Assembly (NCBI GenBank): GCA_022414725.1
Contig: CM039463.1
Location: forward strand, 93,342,168-93,406,167
Source of the DNA: Microglena sp. YARC
Taxonomy: Eukaryota > Chlorophyta > Chlorophyceae > Chlamydomonadales > Chlamydomonadaceae
Length of the DNA: 64,000 nucleotides
Direction: 5' to 3'
Numbering within the stretch: the stretch's first letter is position 1; every line of letters starts with the position of its first letter. A program made the position numbers and the translations under genes. Positions 20,801 through 34,500 of the stretch are shown here, piece after piece. Under the pieces are notes generated by a model. The model was not told where the DNA came from. It made no database searches and worked only from the letters and a program-made list of their open reading frames with translations.

Positions 20801-23800
20801 TTTCGAGACAGGTGGCGTAGGTGGGGCCATTCTCCGCATCATCGGACAGCTCATGTCTAATGAAGAGCTAGCGGCAGCGGACAGCATTGAAGTAAGTGCA
20901 ATAAGTACATATATATACATATATATAATTTTTATTTTTTTTATTTTTTTATTATGGTTAGATATTATAATTTCTGGGGTAGCGCAAGGGTAGCGGAAAT
21001 TCAGTATAATAATGATTAGTTCCCGGTGCTGAGATAAGGACTTAGTCTGCATCATCTCGCAGCTCATGTCTAATGTGGAACTAGCGGCAGCAGACAGCAT
21101 TGAAGTAAGTGCAAGAAGTGCTTTGAACGGGTTTATACGATATATATAAGTTGCGAGAGTTTCCGGTGCTGCGATAAGGACCTAGTCTTCGTCATCGAGC
21201 AGCTCATGCCATGATGCCTTATGTGGAGACAGCAGCAGCAGACAGCATTGAGGCAAGTGCAAGGGTAGTAAAGGTATAGCTAAATTACGATATTGACTAG
21301 TTGCCGGTGCTTTGATAAGGACCTAGTCTGCGTCATCGAGCAGCTCATGCCATGATGCCTTATGGGGATATATCTGCAGCAGACAGCATTGAGGCAAGTG
21401 CAAGGGTAGCAAAGGTATAGCTAAATTACGATAGTGACTAGTTGCCGGTGCTGTGATAAGGACCTAGTCTGCGTCATCGAGCAGCTCATGCCATGATGCC
21501 TTATGGGGATATATCTGCAGCAGACAGCATTGAGGCAAGTGCAAGGGTAGCAAAGGTATAGCTAAATTATGAGAATGACTAGTTGCCGGTGCTGCGGACC
21601 TAGTCTGCGTCATCGAGCAGGTCTTGCCATGATGCCTTATGTGGAGACAGCAGCAGCAGACAGCATTGGGGCAAGTGCAAGGGTTGTGAGAAGTGTTAGA
21701 TAATGAAGATGACTAGTTTTCGGTGCTGCGATAAGGTCCTCCTTCGCATCATTGAGCAGCTCATGCCTTATGAATTCGAAATGATATCATGTGATGCCGG
21801 CAGTTTGACCAGGCTAAAGTTAGCATTTATATACAATATCAAACGATGCAGTGTGTATGATATCATATGATATCACACTCGCCTTTAGTCTACATCCTAT
21901 GATATATATACATAGCCCACACCCTGGCCCACCCAACTTAACTATGAGACTGTGGGGTAATATATTCAGCACTCAACTGTATGTCCAGGGACTCTATTCC
22001 TGGTACGAGGACGAGACCATCCCGCCTGAGGGCTTGGCCCCAACTCCACAAAGCTCATCTGGAAACGAACCACAAGCCACCGCATCCGTCGAGGCAGATG
22101 ATAAGCAGGCACAGGGCAACAAGACAGAGCGCAGCCTGAGGGATCGCAAGTCAATGATCAAGGTGGAGAAACCAAGCCAAGCCAAGGCAGAGACGGACCT
22201 GCAGGTGCAGGCACGATGTACTGCCAACCGCAAGCGGCCTGTTGTCGTGTTGATTCGAAGTACGGAGGCGGTGCAAACTTGCATGCTCCGTGATATGTTG
22301 AAGCTGCTGAACCAGGTAAGGCAAACTCTTTCAACACCTGCCCAACTATTTCAATACAACAACAGGCTGTCGTGATCAGTTGGAGCTGCTGAACCAGGTA
22401 AGCCATACTATTTCAACACCTGCCCAACTCTTTTAATACGGCAACAGGCCGTCGTGATCAGTTGGAGCTGCTGAACCAGGTAAGCCATACTATTTCAATT
22501 GCTGCCAACATCATTCAACGCCTGCCAAACTCTTTCAATATGGCAACAGGCCTCAGTGATCTGTTGAAGCTGCTGAACCAAATGAGCCAAACGCATTCAA
22601 TTGCTGCCAAACTCTTTCAACACCTGCCCAACTAGTTTAACGCCTACTTAACTCTTTCAATACCTGCCAAACTATTTTAACACCTGCCCAACTCTTTCAA
22701 CACCTGCCCAACTATTTCAACACCTGCCCAACTATTTTAGCACCTACTTAACTCTTTCAAAGCCTGCCCAACTATTTCAACACCTGCCCAACTATTTCAA
22801 CACCTGCCCAACTATTTCAATTGATGCCCAACTCTTTTAACACCTGCCCAACTATTTTAACACCTGCCCAACTCTTTCAACACCTGCCCAACTCTTTCAA
22901 CACCTGCCCAACTATTTCAGCACCTGCCCAACTCTTTCAATTGCTGCCAAACTCTTTCAACACCTGCCCAACTCTTTCTACCACCACCTCTACCAAACTA
23001 TGTATCATTGTCTTATACAGGACCGCGCCTACTTCCTGGTCACACTCGTCCTAGGCTTGTCCACCCTCCCTCAAATATTTATCAGTGGTCTGCCCTCAGA
23101 CATGCCTACCCTCATGCAAACCACCTCCACTAACACCACCTCTCCCAAACCATGCATCATTATCTTACACAGGATCGCGCCAAGTTCCCGGCAACGCTCG
23201 TCCTAGGCTTGTCCACCCTCCCGCAAATTTTCATCAGTGGTCTGCCCGCAGACATACCTGCGCTCATGCAAACCACATCCATGAAGCTGGCGTCCGCACA
23301 CATGAGGATGAACGACCTTTTTGAAGGTATGGTGTTTTGTATGTGTGTGTGGGGGGGGGAGGAGGGGTGTTTGTGGGGGGGTGGGGTGGGTACCCCTCAG
23401 ACGTACCTTCCCTCTTGCAAACCACATCCATGAATCTGGCGTCAGCTCACATGAGGATGAACGATCTATTTGAAGGTGTGGTGTGTGTGCGTGTGGTGGT
23501 GGTGGTGTGTGTGGGGGGGGAGGGGGTGGGGTGGGGTGGGGGGGGGGGGGGGTACCCCTCAGACATACCTGCGCTCATGCAAACTATATCCATGAAGCTG
23601 GCGTCCGCACACATGAGGATGAATGATCTCTTTGAAGGTATGGTGTGTGCGCGAGTGTCGGGGGTGGGGTGGGAGGGATGTGCACGTGTGGTGGTGGTGG
23701 TAGGGTAGGAGGTGTGGGTGCGAGGGTGGGTGGTGGTGAGGGGATGAACATGAGGATGAACAATCTATTTAAATATATGGTGTGTGTGTGTTAGTGGTGG

Positions 23801-26800
23801 TGTGTGGGGGTAGGGGTGTGGGTGTGTGTGGGGGGGGGAGGGACGCACCACAATCCCACCCCATACCACCCAGGAGTCATTTTCGGGTGCAAGCCCTCCC
23901 TGTCGTGCGTGCTGAGAGAAAATTGGATGCGGCTGTTGCTGCAGCAGCGGCACCAGTGTGACGACAACAGCCTGGAATCTTTCATGTCTTCCGTCAAGCT
24001 AGCCACCACCCCACTCCCACCACAATTCCCATCCCACCCCATACCACCCAGGAGTCCTTTTCGGTTACAAGCCCTCCCTGTCGAGGGTGCTGGGAGAAGA
24101 GATGATGCGGCTGTTGGTACAGCAGCGCCATAAGTGTGTCGACAACAGCCTGGAGTCCTTCCTGTCTTCCGTCAAGCTGGCCCACTACCACCCCACTACC
24201 ACCACAATCCCACCCCAAACCACCCCAAGCCACACCAATCCCAACCCCACCCCACTCCCACCCCAAACCACACCAAACCACACCAATCCCAACCCCACGC
24301 CACTCCCACCCCAAACCACACCAAACCACACCAATACCAACCCCACCCCACTCCCACCCCAAACCACACCAATACCAACCCCACCCTACTCCCACCACAA
24401 TTTCCATTCCACCCCATACCACCCAGGAGTCCTTTTCGGGTGCAAGCCCTCCCTGTCGTGCGTGCTGGGAGAAGAGATGATGCGGCTGTTGGTACAGCAG
24501 CGCCACCTGTGTGACGACAACAGCGTGGAGTCCTTCATGTCTTCCGTCAAGCTGGCCACTGTGTTACACTTCATGCGTGAGCCCATGTCGGCTCTGTCAA
24601 CAGCAGCTCTATCAGGTTGCCGGGAGGTGAGTGTTAGTGTGAAGTACTGTTGGTGTGGAGCACTTTTGTTGGTGGTGAGTGATGATGGATGGTTCTTGTA
24701 CTTGATGTGTGAACCCACGTTATAAAAACAATGTCAGCACTGTCCACAGCAGCTCTATTAGGTTGCCGCAAGGTGAGTATTGGTGTGAAGTACTGTTGGG
24801 GGTGAGTGTTGGTGTGGAGCACTGTTGGGGGTGGTGAGTGATGATGGATGAGTCTTGTACTTGATGTGCGAACCCATGTAATAACAAAAAACAAAACAAA
24901 ACAAAAATATTATAACTGTCAACAGCAGCTGTATAAGGTTGCCGTGAGGTGAGTGCTAGTGTGAGGTGGTGTTGGTGGTGAGTGTTGGTGTGGAGCACTG
25001 TTGGTGGTGGTGAGTGATGATGGATGAGTCTTGTACTTGATGTGTGAACCCATGTTATAACAAAAAACAAAACAAAAAGATCAGCACTGTTGACAGCAGC
25101 TATATCAGGTTGCCGTGAGGCGAGTGTTGGTGTGAAGTACTGTTGGTACAGCAGTGACACCAGTGTGACGACAACAGCGTGGAGTCCTTCATGTCTTCCG
25201 TCAAGCTAGCCACTGTGTTTCACTTCATGCGTGAGCCCATGTTGGCACTGTCGACAGCAGCTCTATCAGGTTACCGTGAGGTGGGTGTTAGTGTGAAGTA
25301 CTGTTGGTGGTGGAGAACTTAAACTCTAACTTGGCTGCTCGCAGTCTTCGGCAGTAAAATAAATTGACCAAGAAAATTGGTGGTGGAGAGTGGAGTTGGA
25401 TGGGTCTTATACTTGATGCGTGAACCCTTGTTAAAACTGTCTATGCCAGCTTTGTCTGGTTGCCGGGATGTGAGTATTGGTGTGAAGTACTGTTGGTGGT
25501 GGAAAACTTTAACTTTAACTTGGTTACATAACAATTTGGCTGCTCGCTGTCTTCGGCAGTGAAAATAAATGTACCGGTAAAATTGGTGGTGGAGAGTGGA
25601 GTTGTATGGGTCTTGTACTTGATGCATGAACCCACGTCAACAGCAGCTATATCAGGTTGTCGGGAGGTGAGTGTTGGTGGGGAGCACTGGTGGTGGTGGT
25701 GGTGGTGTGAAGGGCTGTTGGTGGTGAGTGTTGGTGTTGAAGTACTGTTGGTGGTGAGTGTTGGTGTGAAGGGCTGTTAGTGGGGAGTCTTGGTGTGGAG
25801 CACTGTTAGTGACGGTGAGTGATGGGTTGCAGAACTGTTGGTGGTAAGTGTGGTGTTGGATGAGTCTTGTACTTGATGTGTGAATCCATGTTATATCAAG
25901 AAAACAAGACAAAATAAAATTATCAGCACTGTCAACATCGACACTATCAGGTTGCCGATAGGTGAGTGTTGGTGTAGAGCACTGTCGGTGGTGGTGAACT
26001 TGTACTTGGTTACATAGATTCAGCCAGCAATTTGACTGCTCACCGTCTTCGGCAGTAAACAGAAATTGACCAGGAAAATTGGGGCGGAGAGTGGAGTTGG
26101 ATGGAGTAGAGGTGGTGGTAGTGGAGGTGGTAGAGAATTCGAACTCTGCTCATCTGCCAACACGTGTACAAACCCTCACCGCAGAGGAAGGGGTAAGTTG
26201 GTCTGCACCTAGCTGGTCAGCACTCGGGTTTAGAAATAGGTGGCTATAAACCCTAAACCCGCTCATGGACAAGTGCTGACCAACCAAGTGCTGACCGGCC
26301 AAATGCTGACTGACCAAGTGCTGACCAGCCAAGTGCTGATTGGCCAAGTGCTGACCAGCCAAGTGCTGACCAGCCAAGTGCTGACCGGCCAAGTGCTGAC
26401 GAGCCAAGTGCTGACCAGCTTCCCCCTACCCACCGCAGACTGTCCTCAAGGCCCTCTTTTTCGTATCACCTCAGCAGCTGCAGCACCACTACACCAAGCT
26501 CACCGAGCAGAAGGCTGGACAGGAACCTGCGAGTGCTACTGTGGGCGAAGGTGCAAGGAAGGGTGCGCAGCCCAAGGCCAAGGCTAGCGTGCAGCAGCAA
26601 CAACAAGCTGTGGCAATTGCATTGGCAGAGGCTGGTGCAGCATGGGCAACGTGGCGCCTGGGCATCCTGTGGATGGCTTGTGTTGCACGTTGTACAGGTA
26701 AGGACAACAAGTCCTAGGTAGCGTTGCAAGCGAAGCGGAAAATGGGGGAGAGTGTTGTCGGAGCGACAGGTGGGAACGAAATCAATCGGACTGGAGCCAG

Positions 26801-28507
26801 TTAGTTATGAGGCAGTTGGCTGACTTCGTGTCAGGCGTCGTCTCGGGGTGGCAGTCTCGGTTGGACGGACAACGAGGTGACCCCCCAGGGGCGGGTCACC
26901 CGCCCCCCAAGAAAGGGGGGCTCCGCCAAAAAGCTGCAAACAATGCATGTGCCAACACAAGCTCACACTTCAGGCTTCACACGCTCTACCTCTGGGTTTG
27001 AATGACTCCCTTAGTCACAGGACCACACGAATGCCCGGCAGCTTGACTGACTGCTGCAAGTGTCAACACAAGCTCGCACTTCAGGCTGCACTCGTTGTAC
27101 CTCTCGGCTTGAATTAATTGCTTAGTCACAGGACCACACAAATGCCTGACAGCTTGACTGACTGCTGCATGTGCCTTTTATTTAGCTTGAAAGGGTGCGT
27201 GATGGGTGGGAGGGGGGCCGCAGGGGTGCAGAAAAGGGTGTCGAAGGTCCCCCTAAATTTGCAGTGTGACCCATGTAAGTAGAAGCAATAGTACTGTTTA
27301 TGTTTTGGGCTTAAAAGGGTGCATGATGGGTGGGAGGGGGGGCGCAGGGGTGCATAAAAGGGTGCTGAAGGTCCCCTAAATTTGCATTGTGATTGCTGCA
27401 GGTGCCAACACAAGCTCTCACTTCAGGCTTCACTCGCTCTACCTCTCGGCTTGCGGCTCCAAGAGTAAGAACCTCCTCCCCCTGAACTGTAACAACGTAC
27501 ACATAACTTCATACTCATAACATCATACACATGACAACATACACAGGTGCCAACACAAGCTCTCACTTCAGGCTTCACTCCCTCTACCTCTCAGCTCGTG
27601 GTTCCAGGAGGAAGAACCTCCTCCTCCTGGACTGTAACAACATACACATAACATCATACTCATAACATCATACACATGACAACATACGCAAGTGCCAACA
27701 CAAGCTCTCACGTCAGGCTTCACTCGCTCTACCTCTCAGCTTGTGGTTTTAGGAGTAAGGCCCTCCTCCCCTTAGACTGTAACAATATACACATAACAGC
27801 ATACACATAACATCATACACATAACATCATACACATAACACCATACACATGATAACTTACACAGGTGCCAACACAAGCTCTCACTTCAGGCTTCACTCGC
27901 TCTACCTCTCGGCTTGTGGTTCCAGGAGTAAGAACATCCTCCCGCTGAGCAGCCTCATTACAGCCCTCACCAAAGCAGAATCCAAGGTTGGGGTCCAGCA
28001 GCTGGATGAGAACGACGAGGTGTTGCACTTGTTAGATGAGCTGCAGGAGCTTGGGAATGAAGCACTGCAGGTGGGAAGCAGGGCGTGTGTGTTTGGTGTT
28101 GAATGATCGGTTATTGTCTTGATTGGTGGCTATCCTGTAGTTTGGCAGCTATCCTTTTTTGCACTTGCTAGATGAGTTACAGGAGCTAGGGAATGAATGG
28201 ATGATTGAATGAGGCACTGCAGGTAGGAAGCAGTGCTTCTGTGTTTGTTTTGTTTTCGGTGCCTAAGACTGCGAGCAACCAAATTGCTGGCTGGAGCCAT
28301 GTAACCAAGCTAAATTTTCTCGTATAGCTATTGTTCTGACTGGTGGCTATCAGTGTGGTAGCTATCCTTTTGTATGTTGCACTTGCTAGATGAGCTGCAG
28401 GAGCTTGGGAAGGAGGCATGTCAGGTAGGAAGCAGGGCGTGTGTGTTGGCTGTTGAATTATTGCCCTGATTTATGGCTGTCCTGTAGTTTGGTAGCTATC
28501 CTTTTGT

Positions 28508-28544
<37 letters not shown>

Positions 28545-31500
28545 AGATGAGATGCGGAAGCTTGGGAATGAGGCACTGCACTCATGAAGCAGGGTTTGTT
28601 TGTTTGTTTGTTTTCCCCTTTGAAGCGCTTTGAATATTAGTTTTTGACTGCCGAAGGTTTGGAAGGACCCCGAGATTGAATCTGCCATCAAAGGCCTTCA
28701 AGCTTTTCAGCAGGGTGGCAACGGTTCGGACTACACACACCACACCACACCACCCTCACCCCCACCCACCCCTCTAGAGCCATGCGGTAGAAGGTCTGAC
28801 TGTGGCTGTGGAGCAGAGGTCAGGCTCTTCAGCAGGGCGGCAACGGTTTAGACCACACACCACCCCACCCTCACCCCACCCACCCACCCCTCTAGAGCCA
28901 TGAGGTGGAAGGTCTGGCTGTGGCTGTGGATCAGAGGTCAGGCTCTGCAGCAGGGCGGCAACAGTTTGGAGCAGAGGTCCCACCCCCCACCCCACCTCAC
29001 CCCCCACCCCCACACCACACACACCACACCACCCTCACCCCCACCCACCCACCACTCTAGAGCCATGCAGTAGAAGGTCTGACTGTGGATGTGGAGCAGA
29101 GGTCAGGCTCTGCAGCAGGGCAGCAATGGTTTGGAGCGGAGGTCCCACCCCCTCACCACACCTCACCACCTCACCCCCCACACCACACACCCCACACCAC
29201 CCTCACCCCCACCCACCCACTACTGTAGAGCCATGCGGTAGAAGGTCTGACTGTGGCTGTGGAGCAGAGGTCAGGCTCTGCAGCAGGGCAGCAATAGTTT
29301 GGAGCAGAGGTCCCACCCCCCCACCCCACCTCACCCCCCACCTCCACACCACACATACAACACCACACACACAACACCACACACACCCTCACCCCCACCC
29401 TCACCCCCACCCCCACCCACCTACCCTCTAGAGCCATTCGGTATAATGTCTGACTGTGGCTCTTCAGCAGGGTGGCAACGGTCTCTTCCTGTGAAAAAAA
29501 GCGTCCACTTTGTTTCACTGGATAAGCGCTTTGTTTCTCTGTAGTGTTACCCTGTAAAACAAATCGTGGCCTTCAGGCTCTGCAGCAGGGCGGCAACGGT
29601 GTGAAGCAGAGGATCCAACCTCCCACCCACCTCAACCCCACCCCCAAACCACACCCCCTTCACCCCACCCACCCACCCCCCTAGAGCCATGTGGTAGAAG
29701 GTCTGACTGTGGCTGTGGAGCAGAGGTCAGGCTCTGCAGCAGGGTGGCAACGGTCGCTTCCAGTCAAACAAAGCGTCCACTTCAGGGTACTTCAAATGGC
29801 CAATTCGGCCAGCGCTTTAGCGCACTTGAAAACAAAAAAACTGCGCTTTGTAGTGCAAAAAGCGCAAAAATTGCTTGCTGCGCCCACAGGGGGTTGCAAA
29901 AAACTGCGCTCAAAGCGCAGAGGGGGTCAAAAAGCCAGCGCTCAAAAGCGCTAAAGCGCGCGCTTTGAATTACCCTGGTCCACTTTGTTTCAGTGGACAA
30001 CCGCTCTGTTTCTCTGTTGTGTTACCCTGTGGAACAAATTGTGGCCGTCAGGCTCTGCTGCAGGGTGGCTACGGTCTCTTCCAGTCAAACGAAACGTCCA
30101 CTTTGTTTCACTGGACAACCGCTCTGTTTCTCTGTTGTGTTCTACTGTGAAACAAAGGGGCCCCAGGTTTGGAGAATCCCTGAAATACACATTGACAATG
30201 CGTCCTCCCCGTTCGGAACGGGATGGTTCTATCGTAGAGCGATCCCGATTCGGATGGAAGCAGGTGCGGGGTCCTATCAGGTTGCTGGTTTGAACCCCAT
30301 CGAGGTCACCTGGGCCCACCTGGAGGGTCGTCGACCGGCGTGGTAACTGGACTCTAGGTGTGATGTAAGCCCGATCATCGCATACTTACGAGCCGGTTCC
30401 CTTAATACCACGTCCTTGGAAGTGTCATTGTGACATATCTTGGAATTTGAGATTTATTTATTTGTTTTGTTTTGACAATGCGTCCGCAGGTGTGGAAGAT
30501 CCCCAAGATTGAATCTGCAATCAAGGGCCTTCAAGCACTTCAGCGAGACGGCAACGCCCCCCTTGGGATCACCCCCCTCAAGAATAGCATGCAAGACTTG
30601 GGCCTGTCCAGCCTGGAAGGCATGGGCTTCTTTTCACCCCTGGCTGAGAAGCTGGGCGAAAGCTGCAGGATGGAATCTCCGGGAATGAAGCCTGCCGCTA
30701 CTGCTAGTCCTGCGGCTTCTGCTGAATCTAAAGCTGGAGCACCTGTGGTATCAGCGTCCGCCATGGGCAAGAAGTCAAGGACTGCTGCCTTGAGGGCACA
30801 GGTGGGCCTTTTATCACCATCATTCAGCATCATTGGTTAATTTACCACGATTTTGTTTTACCATTATTTATTGCATTTGCCATTATTTGAATCAAGGACT
30901 GCTGCCTTGGAGGCACAGGTGGGCCTTTTATTACCATTATTTATCTATTTGCTGTTATTTAAGTCAAGGGCTGCTGCCCTGAGGGCACAGGTGGGCCTTT
31001 TATTACCATTATTTAATTATTTATTTGCCGTTTTTAAAGTCAAGGGCTGCTGCCCTGAGGGCACAGGTGGGCAGTTTTGTTCTTGTTACACTCTCATCAT
31101 AGCATGGCTGTTTGTGTCCATCTTGTAACAGTCGCATCCTGCTGCCAGTGGTAGACTAAATCACTTTAAGAATGAAGAGTCGGGGGTTCGACTCCCCCTT
31201 CGGTCGCTCTTGGCGTTGCAGGTCGTCGTCAACCGCGATGGTAGCTTATCCAGTTGAGGTAGGAGACCGCTCCCCACCCGCGTACGACGGGCTCCCTAAA
31301 CACCACGCCCCACCAGGCGTTAGCATTACCTTTTTTTGCATCCTGCTGCTGATCCAGCGGCTGCTGCTGAATCTAAAGCTGAGGCACCTGTGGTACCAGC
31401 GGCCGCCATGGGAAAGAAGTCAAGGACTGCTGCCTTGAGGGCACAGGTGGGCCTTTTATTACTATTATTGATTTACTTACCATTATTTATTTCATTTGCC

Positions 31501-34500
31501 ATTATTTAAGTCAAGGACTGCTGCCTTGAGGGCACAGGTGGGCCTTTTTATTACCATCATCAGGCCATCATTTATTTATTTACCATTATTTATTTATTTA
31601 CTATTATTTATTTTATTTACCATTATTTATTTATTTGCCATTATTTAAGTCAAGGATTGCTGCCCTGAGGGTACAGGGGTGGGCTGTTTGTTTTGTTCTA
31701 GTTACAATCCCTTCATAGCACGGCAGTTCACTTTCTTCTTGTTACAGTCGCATCCTGCGGCTGCTGCTGCATCTAAAGCTGAGGCACCTGGGGCACCAGC
31801 AGCCGCCATAGGCAAGAATTCAAAGACTGACGCCTTGAGGGCACAGGTGGGTCTTTTATTACCATTTTGTATTTTATGTATTATATTTATTTGTTTTTAT
31901 TTTATGTATTCTATTTTTTATTATTATTATGTCGGTCAAGGACAGTGTTTCCTTGAGGGCACAGGTGGGCCTTTTATTACCATCATTTATTTATTTATTT
32001 TGCCATTGTTGAAGTCAAGGGCTGCTGCCCTGAGGGCAGAGTTGGTCAGTTTGTTTTGTTCTTGTTACAATCTCATCATAGTCCGGCAGTTTGTTTCCTT
32101 CTTGTTACAGTCGCATCCTGCTGCTGCATCTAAAGCTGCTGGGGCACCAGCAGCCGCAATGGGCAAGAAGTCAAAGACTGCTGCCTTGAGGGAACGGGTG
32201 GGTATTTTATTACCATCATTTATTTATTCATTTTATCACCATAATGTATTTATTTATTTACCATTATTTATTTAATTACCATTATTTAAGTCAAGGACTG
32301 CTGCCTTGTGGGCACAGGTGGGAAGTTGTGTTCATGTTACAGTCTCATCCTAGCACGCCAGTTTGTTTTTTCATGCTACAATTGCCTCAGCACAGCAGTT
32401 TGCTTTCGTTTTGCTGTTACAATCACAACCTAGCACGGCATGTTTTTGTGCGATTCAGGTGGCAGCTGCAGGATGGGCAGGCAGAACAGCTAAACAATCG
32501 TCTTCTCCACTTGTGTTACGCAAGTGGCGGCTGTGGCATGGGCTGGCAAAACATATAAAAACTCGTATTCCACTCACCCTGCCGTGCTATGCAGGTGGTG
32601 GCTGCAGCATGGGCTGGCAAAACATCTGAGCAATCTCCACCTCCTCTTGTGCTATTCAGGTGGCGGCTTCAGCAGGGATGGGCGCAGCTGGAGTGGCTCA
32701 GCTAGCTGCCAGCAGTCGCAGCCAAGCCTCTAGCTTGCCTTAGTCAAACAAGCCCCTCACCTTGCTGTGCTATGCAGGTGGTGGCTGCAGCATGGGCAGG
32801 CAATACATATCTAAAATCTTCTTCCCCTCTTGGGTTATGCAGCTGGTGACTGTGACATGGGCAGGCAAAACATATAAGCATTCTCCTCCCCCTCTTGTGC
32901 TATTCAGGTGGCGGCTTCAGCAGGGATGGGCGCAGCTGGAGTGGCTCAGCTAGCTGCCAGCAGTCGCAGCCAAGCCTCTAGCTTGCCTCAGTCAGACAAG
33001 CCCCTCACCTTGCTGTGCTATGCAGGTGGTGGCTGCAGCATGGGCAGGCATACATATGTACAATCTTCTTCCCCCCTTGGGTTGTGCAGGTGACAGCTGC
33101 AGCATGGGCGGGCAAAACAGCTAAACAATCTTCTTCTCCTCTTGGGCTGTGCAGCTGGTGCCTGTGACATGGGCTGGCAAAACATCTGAGTAATCTCCAC
33201 CCCCTCTTGTGCTATTCAGGTGGCGGCTTCAGCAGGGATGGGTGCAGCTGGAGTGGCTCAGCTAGCTGCCAGCAGTCGCAGCCAAGCCTCTAGCTTGCCT
33301 TAGTCAGACAAGCCCCTCACCTTGCTGTGCTATGCAGGTGGTGGCTGCAGCATGGGCAGGCATACATATGTACAATCTTCTTCCCCTCTTGGGTTGTGCA
33401 GGTGACAGCTGCAGCATGGGCGGGCAAAACAGCTAAACAATCTTCTTCTCCTCTTGGGCTGTGCAGCTGGTGACTGTGACATGGGCTGGCAAAACATCTG
33501 AGCAATCTCCATCCCCTCTTGTGCTATTCAGGTGGCGGCTTCAGCAGGGATGGGCGCAGCTGGAGTGGCTCAGCTAGCTGCCAGCAGTTGCAGCCAAGGC
33601 TCACCTCAGAGAGTCAAGCCCCTGACCCTGCGGGCTAAAGTGGCCAGCTTCCTCGCCGAAACTCTGGAGAGCCTGCTGAAACAGTGCCCTCTGCACATGC
33701 CAGGTACGGGATGCTCCTAATTGTATTAAACATGCAGGTTGTATGTAAAATATGCATGGATATGTATGTTGCTGCAGTCCCCAGGGTTAACTAATTTGTA
33801 CGTTGTTACAGTCCCCAGGGGTAACCAATTAGGCTGAAGTGGCCTGCTTCCTCGCTGATACTCTGGAGAGCCTGCTTGAACAGTGCCCTCTGCTCACGCT
33901 AGGTAAGGGATAATCCTAATTGTAATAAACATGTATGTTGCATGTATTAAAGATATATGTTATGTGTATTAAACGTATATGTTATATGTATTAAACGTGT
34001 ATGTTGCATGAATTAAAGATATATGTTATGTGTATTAAACGTATATGTTATATGTATTAAACGTGTATGTTGCATGTATTAAAGATATATGTTATATGTA
34101 TTAAACGTGTATGTTATATGTATTAAACGTGTATGTTGCATGTATTAAAGACATATGTTATATGTATTAAACATGTATGTTATATGTATTAAACGTGTAT
34201 GTTGCATGTATTAAAGATATATGTTATATGTATTAAACGTGTATGTTATATGTATTAAACGTGTATGTTGCATGTATTAAAGATATATGTTATATGTATT
34301 AAACGTTTATGTTATGTGTATTAAACGTGTATGTTGCATGTATTAAAGATATATGTTATATGTATTAAACGTGTATGTTATATGTATTAAACGTGTATGT
34401 TGCATGTATTAAAGATATATGTTATATGTATTAAACGTGTATGTTATATGTATTAAACGTGTATGTTGCATGTATTAAAGATATATGTTATATGTATTAA

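Noticed and set aside
21994..22284. Minus-strand ORF opposite ORC3 exon 5
   Set aside because: Antisense shadow of a real exon.
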